In this document: piece by piece, positions 60,401-64,000 of the stretch
How the letters are laid out: each line of letters starts with the position of its first letter
Numbering within the stretch: position 1 is the first letter of the stretch
Assembly: GCF_964199755.1 (NCBI RefSeq)
Contig: NC_133897.1
Location: 160,530,678 to 160,594,677 of the forward strand
Origin: Larus michahellis
Taxonomy: Eukaryota; Chordata; Aves; Charadriiformes; Laridae
Direction of reading: 5' to 3'
DNA length: 64,000 bases
Notes under the pieces: model-generated
Database searches by the model: none
What the model saw: the letters and a program-made list of their open reading frames with translations, nothing else
Told to the model about the DNA's origin: nothing
Position numbers and translations under genes: made by a program

Positions 60401-63001
60401 TCAGCTGTTCTCCATGTTTCTTGTTCTCTGTCTCCTTCTGCCTGATGGTTTTCTTTGTTCTGTAGAGAGTCTGGGCTACACAAGACCATACGGAATATTA
60501 TCCCAATGAAACGAAGGAAGACTAACAGTACTTGCTAATGAATTCTTCCAATAATATTTTTTTAACCCAATAATAACAGTTGTATAATTCCTACCAAGAA
60601 CAGTATCTTATAGATTTGGACAACATTCTCTGCTCTGCTTCTTTCAGCAATCAACGAAACATTTCAACATAATGTTTTTCATTGACTTTACTAAGAAGTG
60701 ATCCTGTGGTTATGCCTAACCCTCTGAAAACCCTGATAGATAGTTCAACAGATTTAATTTCAGGAGTAGAATTTTCAGATACCCCCACAACTTTCAGGTG
60801 AAAGAAAACCTTCAGTCTGTGTGATGTTTAAGTATTCCCAATATCAATCAGCAGCAGATTAGACATTTTATAGGGTAGTAACATTTTACTTAGGCATTTC
60901 CTGAAGTGTCATCTTAGAACCTGGATCATTTTTCCCCCTAGCTCTAAGCCTCTGTAATCTTCAGAAATTCTCTATCAATGTAGAGAGTAAATTAAATTTA
61001 TATTACATATGTGATCTGTGAGGAGAAAGTTCCACAGCCAGCCCCATGGATCTTAGTCTCTATTGTGTTAAAAATAAGATGGATGGCAACTGCAGTGGAA
61101 GATGACCCCAGACAAAAATCCTTCTGCTATCTAGGTAATTGGGTGATATTAAGCGAGGAAGTGATATTAGGTGGAGGAAGTACAGAAATCAGCATTCCAT
61201 AGCCTTTTGCATCTCACAAGATCTGCAATATTCCGTTCCAGTCTTCATATCTAATAACTCTAAAGCAAAAGAAATTATAGGTGAACAGCTGCTTTCTCTG
61301 GAACCCCTCCATTACCTTAAATAACAATTTCCAGCTGTTCTCCTGAAAGAAGCTATCAATTACACTATTTTGGCACCCAGACAATTTAGCTTGGAGCTTT
61401 GGGACAAAAATTCTGTACTGTCTGCAGGTCAGCAATTAATTATGTTTGTAATTAATTATATTTTTCATTAGAGTTAGCATGCATGAGGAAAAATAATTCA
61501 GCTAGAATCAACAATAAAGATAAAAAAATTAAGTGGAATTATATAAACTATATTTTAATGAGGAAAAATAAAATTCATAATGAAGGAAGAGATGAATGAC
61601 TTTTACTCACAAACTGTTGTTTCTTGCTGTTACCTGTCAAATTCAAGCTTAGATTTCATTTGTTTTTCTTTCTTGTCCTTTCTTTCTTGCAGTCTTCTTT
61701 GAGCCTCTTCTTTTTCTCTGGCTCTTTTGAGAAGGTAAGCTCGTTCCTGTTCTCTGATTTTCTGTTTCACTTCTGGATAATTTTGAAGTGCTTGAATCCT
61801 CTCTGAACGTTCTATTTCTTTACTATCCAAACACTTCAAAAATGGAAAAAAAAACCAATATAGATATATGAGAAATTTTAAGTATATTCAAACCAATAAA
61901 TCCATTAAACTGTAGGTTAATTTTGAAAAATTACTTCCTGTATAAAATTAAAAATACACCTTTGAAACTTCAATAGCACTACGTAAATTATACTGTATTA
62001 AAAAGAAGTACAATAAGTTGCTATTCAGGTCTGAAAATGGTTTTGTGTGCCTGACGGCTGCATTTTGCATTTTCCAGGAATTTCAGTTGGTCTTATTAGA
62101 CTATGCAGCAGAGAGGGTCCCTTCAGCCATTTCTGATAGTTGTCTGACCTTGATTCAGCTCATGGAATTATTACAAAATTATTTATTTTGATGTGTTAGT
62201 TTATTGCCAACTAAGTGAGCTGAATATACTCCTAATAAGTTAAGCAAGCGTCTGTGCTTCTCCAAGGGAAAAAGTGTGAGCATAGTTCAGGACTGGGACT
62301 GCCTGTTTCGATGGCAGGAAATCGTTATATCAGAAAATCATTATACAAAACCTCAATCTCAAAGTATCTATTTACAGTCAATGCGATATGGTGCATTTTT
62401 ACATCAATTTCTATCTTTCTACTGCCTTACACTGTTGGTTTGGTACATATTGTTGGTATGGAACCAACAACCTGGTAACTTTCTTCAATCATGAAAATAA
62501 TTTAAAAATACATTGTGTATATAAAAACAAATGAAAAAAAAAAGCCAAAACTGTACAGTGTATTTTTTTTTCAGAACTTTAAGATTCTCCAACGAAAATG
62601 ACAGAAAAGTTAACAAATGAATGTGGTTCAGTCAGAATAGAAGCAATTTATTATCACATTATTTACTGTAGTCACTTATTCTTCAGAACAGAATTCAATG
62701 TCCTGTGGACAGTAAGAAAAAGACACCTAGTTATCCTACCACAGGCATTTATTTTCTTTGAGATTAGTATATTCAGTCCACAATCCCGGTTATTGATTTG
62801 GAAATAAATTTACTTTTAAAAATCTTACTTTTAATTGATGAAGAGTTGCTACCACGTATTGCCTATAACCTTCAAATTCAGTACATGGGTTACCCACGAG
62901 AAACAGTTCATTCAGGTGTATATTATATTTTAGGGTTTCTATACTGGAGAGTTCACCAATGAAATTTGCTGTTAGGTCAAGTTTCTTCAGTTCTTCACAG
63001 C
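33251..63001 (-). CDS. DNAAF11: Dynein axonemal assembly factor 11 (LRRC6), nine 3' coding exons
   Basis: The coding parts are 62829-63001, 61634-61833, 60287-60475, 55277-55354, 52834-52899, 51284-51353, 50328-50423, 43530-43615 and 33251-33437. Together they give 1145 bases, about 381 residues and a stop, with all junction phases compatible and GT-AG borders throughout. Order of domains: last LRR units and LRR cap, charged coiled coil, CS/p23-like domain, conserved tail. DNAAF11 acts in the cytoplasm of ciliated cells in pre-assembly of outer and inner dynein arms; it partners with ZMYND10, and human loss causes primary ciliary dyskinesia (established knowledge). The human protein has 466 residues, so about 85 N-terminal ones lie past the window's right end. 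Intron sizes seen are 995, 1158, 4932, 2377, 1480, 860, 6712 and 10092 bases. Confidence 0.95.
39673..39730. repeat. Poly-A and (AAAC)n simple repeat
   Basis: A12 followed by TAAAACAAAACAAACAAACA units and irregular A-rich sequence, inside the last DNAAF11 intron. Confidence 0.9.
40936..42394 (-). mobile_element. CR1 LINE in DNAAF11 last intron
   Basis: Minus-strand copy, sense to the gene. The tail complement (ACAGAATCATAGAACACATTGG) is at the low end. Reverse-transcriptase remnants are open over 167 codons (42061-41558): [37 protein letters not shown]. Relative to the copy at 26.6 kb, about 95-100 bases are deleted near 41611, and the same +1 frameshift is present in the VRPHLE region (41485-41495). 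The two copies share a 444-bp near-identical block (41654-42097). A 24-bp tandem repeat occupies 42156-42238. 5'-truncated near 42394 and inactive. Confidence 0.92.
42156..42238. repeat. 24-bp minisatellite inside CR1
   Basis: Three units of TTCTAGGAGG-TTCTAGGTGTATC type (42156-42179, 42180-42203, 42204-42227) and a partial fourth (42228-42238). The 24-base period keeps the CR1 reading frame and gives an eight-residue repeat ([12 protein letters not shown]) on the minus strand. Its seed is the CR1 stretch encoding QILLE. The copy at 26.6 kb has a single unit there. Confidence 0.92.
43530..43615 (-). CDS. DNAAF11: DNAAF11 coding exon, variable linker
   Basis: Acceptor TATTTTATTTTAG, donor GTAATT. 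Phase 0 start, phase 2 end. It encodes 28 residues ([15 protein letters not shown] then [13 protein letters not shown]), a basic linker between the CS-like domain and the C-terminal KLEVDPSK block. The human counterpart is also a basic, poorly conserved linker, so identification rests on position, phase and splice sites more than on sequence. Confidence 0.85.
46413..46612. other. Assembly gap, 200 N
   Basis: An unbroken run of N. The round length suggests a placeholder, not a measured gap. It falls in an intron, 3.1 kb from the next exon in the gene's direction, and 160 bases from the 3' end of a CR1. Confidence 0.99.
46776..47465 (-). mobile_element. CR1 LINE 3' fragment in intron
   Basis: Minus-strand copy beginning CACAGACTCACAGAATGGTTG, then GGTCATCTGGTCCAACCCCC and the 3' part of ORF2 (CACATCCTTTTCTGCAAAGC near the far end). 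Several frame breaks; a 71-codon piece remains at 47125-46910. It belongs to a subfamily different from the copies at 2.2 and 56.5 kb, judged by its 3' UTR. Confidence 0.9.
48661..48960. other. Pyrimidine-rich intronic stretch
   Basis: About 300 bases of C- and T-rich plus-strand sequence (CTCCCACAGCTCCCCG, CTGCTCTTCCTGCAGG, CCCTCTGCCCCTTG) with no tandem period. No reading frame or known repeat is recognised. It ends shortly before a CR1 3' fragment. Confidence 0.4.
49046..49354 (+). mobile_element. CR1 LINE 3' end in intron
   Basis: Plus-strand, so antisense to DNAAF11. It carries AGTGATACGACAAGGAGG, ATATCAGGAAGAAATTTTTC, CACTGGAACAGGCTGCCCAG, the 3' UTR CTGGTCTAGGGGGAGGTGTC and an ATTCTATGATTCTATGG tail. 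5'-truncated to about 300 bases. Confidence 0.93.
50328..50423 (-). CDS. DNAAF11: DNAAF11 coding exon, end of CS-like domain
   Basis: Acceptor TATTTTCTCATAG, donor GTATGT; phase 0 at both ends; 32 residues starting [15 protein letters not shown] and including [16 protein letters not shown]. This block is nearly the same in the human protein ([15 protein letters not shown]) and forms the last strands of the CS/p23-like domain, thought to serve chaperone-linked assembly of dynein. Confidence 0.96.
50466..50495. repeat. Poly-T tract in intron
   Basis: T-run interrupted by CC, 40 bases past the previous DNAAF11 exon start on the intron side. On the gene strand it is poly-A, so it is not the polypyrimidine tract of that exon. 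Confidence 0.9.
51284..51353 (-). CDS. DNAAF11: DNAAF11 coding exon, CS-like domain centre
   Basis: Acceptor CATTCTGAAG, donor GTTAGT. Phase 2 start, phase 0 end. With the carried AG it encodes R, then [20 protein letters not shown] and KGK. The run of [12 protein letters not shown] is a signature of DNAAF11/tilB CS-like domains. Confidence 0.96.
52834..52899 (-). CDS. DNAAF11: DNAAF11 coding exon, start of CS-like domain
   Basis: The acceptor is TTGTTATTAG and the donor GTCGGT (C at +3 is uncommon, G at +5 is kept). Phase 2 on both sides; 21 whole codons: [20 protein letters not shown] and Y. The human counterpart is [18 protein letters not shown], so the match is near complete. Confidence 0.95.
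53137..53170. repeat. (CAAA)n short repeat in intron
   Basis: Five to six AAAC units followed by poly-A, inside a DNAAF11 intron. Confidence 0.85.
55277..55354 (-). CDS. DNAAF11: DNAAF11 coding exon, KPPRTL segment
   Basis: Acceptor TTTTGTTAAG, donor GTACGT; phase 2 on both sides; 25 codons: [20 protein letters not shown] then NVNVP. It links the charged coiled coil to the CS-like domain; the KPPRTL...GK-LNVN motif matches the mammalian protein. Confidence 0.95.
   Translation of the reverse strand, partial: GIKKEREASSDIGHCRRKSSECECA
55355..60286 (-). other. DNAAF11: DNAAF11 intron, 4.9 kb
   Basis: It contains the long CR1 copy at 56.5-58.4 kb, which makes up over a third of it. The rest is AT-rich with an A-rich run at 59586-59612. 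A short CAGAATCACAGAAAC string near 59015-59030 looks like a CR1 tail but has no body. Confidence 0.7.
56483..58354 (-). mobile_element. CR1 LINE, 5'-truncated, long but inactive RT frame
   Basis: Minus strand, sense to DNAAF11. The 3' tail is four 8-bp units (ACAGAATC on the plus strand, 56483-56514). An unbroken frame of 581 codons (58323-56578) runs from [15 protein letters not shown] through [40 protein letters not shown] to the natural ORF2 stop at 56578-56580. The reverse-transcriptase motif reads FADN, with the second catalytic Asp codon changed to AAC (57370-57381). The endonuclease half is missing. It is the same subfamily as the copy at 2231-4495 (both read [10 protein letters not shown] where many CR1 copies have QHGF). 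Confidence 0.95.
60287..60475 (-). CDS. DNAAF11: DNAAF11 coding exon, acidic/charged region
   Basis: The acceptor is GGTCTTGTGTAG and the donor GTACAT (no G at +5, a weak donor). It starts with one base completing Ser (AG plus C) and ends in phase 2. Sixty-two codons: [18 protein letters not shown], then [20 protein letters not shown] and [18 protein letters not shown]. The FW-P---TPE-RLET core matches the human LEFWNKPCLFTPESRLET segment. The part before it is poorly conserved. Confidence 0.93.
61634..61833 (-). CDS. DNAAF11: DNAAF11 coding exon, LRR cap and coiled coil
   Basis: Acceptor CCATTTTTGAAG, donor GTAACA. Phase 0 start, phase 2 end; 66 codons. It begins [20 protein letters not shown] (human WLDGKEIEPSERIKALQDY), the LRR-cap segment, then a highly charged helix [19 protein letters not shown] and on to KLEFD, likely a coiled coil. 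The Trp usual at the first position is Cys here (TGT). Confidence 0.95.
62829..63001 (-). CDS. DNAAF11: DNAAF11 coding exon, leucine-rich repeats
   Basis: Acceptor TTTTTTTCAACCAG, donor GTAAGA. It opens with two bases completing Gly and holds 57 codons ending HQLK. The LRR pattern is clear: [20 protein letters not shown], then [20 protein letters not shown] and [12 protein letters not shown]. It is nearly collinear with the human LRR region ([15 protein letters not shown]...LFLMGNPC). This is the most upstream exon I can find in the window. Confidence 0.96.
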
Positions 63002-64000
63002 CTGGTTGAAAAAAACACAATTCAATTTGTCCATAACATATATGTACATGACACACACACCCACATGCACAAATGTACATATGTACACACTTGGATATAA
63101 AACTGTCTGCATTTGTTGTCTGTATACTAGTTTCATCCTATCAGAATACATCTCCTGCAAGCCACACGTGAAAGAGTGACTCACAGCTTAAGTTTATGAG
63201 GTCACAATATTTATAGAAAAAAAGAAAATCTCAATAAAATACAAAATAGCAAAACTTATTATAGATTTAATCTCTATCACAACTTTGTGGTCGGTGCTGG
63301 TATACTACATGAGCTATTAAATGTTTCATTTACGGATAAGTTAGATTTCAGTTTTAACAGTCTGATTGCCTTGGCACCCCTCCTCAACTGAGTCTTTACT
63401 GTATGGCTAAAAGAGTGTCTAATTGCTTCAGGAGAGCAGGATCAATTATGGGTTTCATTTCTGTGTACCGTGAATCTTAGGTAACATTATTCAAGTGTAA
63501 AGATAAGGTTATCTAAAAATTCACTCCAAGACAAGATGAGGTTTTCCACTCTATGGACACAGCTATTGTTGTAAATGCTTTATCACCGTTTAAATTATGA
63601 ATACCACTCAGAAAATGTTGTTTGTTAACCAAAACCGATTCATTATAAACAGAAACTCTAAATTAGCTAACAAGATGCTCTGGAAAATCTGGATCCAAAA
63701 TTTATCAGCCTCTCCTTTTATCATAATCTCCCCTTGATTCATAACCTTGACTCTAAGAGTAAAAAAGTTTAGTTAAAAGCAACCTCAACTTCGGTGCTCA
63801 TGATTGTATTCACTTCTTTTCCTTTGCAGGTCTATTTGGCAAGTATTTTATGCATAATGGATCTGCAAGAAAATAAACAACTCAAAATTATTTATTATGG
63901 GATTTAAATAACCCAAATTTTTGCAAGGCTCACTCCCAAAGTTTATGACTCCTAAGCAAATGACAAATCACCATAATAAATAATGCTGCCTGATAGAGGA
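63002..64000 (-). other. DNAAF11: DNAAF11 upstream intron, running off the window
   Basis: No exon encoding the preceding LRR units (LYLQNN-like or LNLALNNI-like) is visible on the minus strand, so the intron probably continues past the edge. A short ACACAC/TGTACAT-rich patch lies at 63040-63090. Confidence 0.6.

Noticed and set aside
63781..63870. TTTCCTTTGCAG as a splice acceptor of a plus-strand gene
   Set aside because: No coding continuation or donor follows; it lies in an intron of a minus-strand gene and is a chance match.
1..64000. CRISPR array, operon, phage or other prokaryotic system
   Set aside because: No regularly spaced direct repeats, no dense gene packing; all evidence is for avian nuclear DNA.

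Overview
The window is nuclear DNA from a bird. The evidence is at least eleven CR1 LINE copies with typical avian CR1 3' ends (the tail reads ATTCTGTG-like on the element's sense strand), several avian-type solo LTRs, and a vertebrate gene split into small exons with short introns. The species cannot be named from what is visible. No bacterial, plasmid, CRISPR or phage-type features were seen.

The only protein-coding host gene I can support is DNAAF11 (formerly LRRC6, tilB homologue) on the minus strand. Nine coding exons, from 63001 down to the stop codon at 33251-33253, encode about 381 residues: the last leucine-rich repeats and LRR cap, a charged coiled-coil segment, a CS/p23-like domain, and the conserved C-terminal tail ending in PPLI. 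All exon phases join without a frameshift. The first exons (about 85 residues in the human protein) lie beyond the right edge. DNAAF11 is a cytoplasmic assembly factor for axonemal dynein arms. From the human gene order (recalled, not checked) the left third is probably the spacer between DNAAF11 and KCNQ3; no KCNQ3 exon is recognisable.

Layout: 1-33 kb is intergenic and repeat-rich. It holds a 5'-truncated CR1 with a 660-codon reverse-transcriptase frame (2.2-4.5 kb), three solo LTRs of related families (6.4, 8.2 and 13.2 kb), an old CR1 fragment at 17.8 kb, an ancient CR1/L3-like relic (19.9-20.8 kb) abutting a younger CR1 (20.8-22.2 kb), an 814-bp solo LTR inserted in a CR1 fragment (24.2-25.4 kb), a CR1 with a second CR1 nested in it (26.6-28.3 kb), and a CpG-rich block (30.2-30.6 kb). 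33-63 kb is DNAAF11; its introns carry four CR1 copies and a 200-bp N gap.

The most unusual signals concern repeat evolution. A 444-bp block of one CR1 recurs almost perfectly in inverted orientation 15 kb away, with an abrupt drop in identity at one edge, suggesting gene conversion. There are also a nested CR1 flanked by an 8-bp duplication, a 24-bp in-frame minisatellite inside a CR1, and a solo LTR with an exact GGCAT duplication. I found no evidence for a new gene system.
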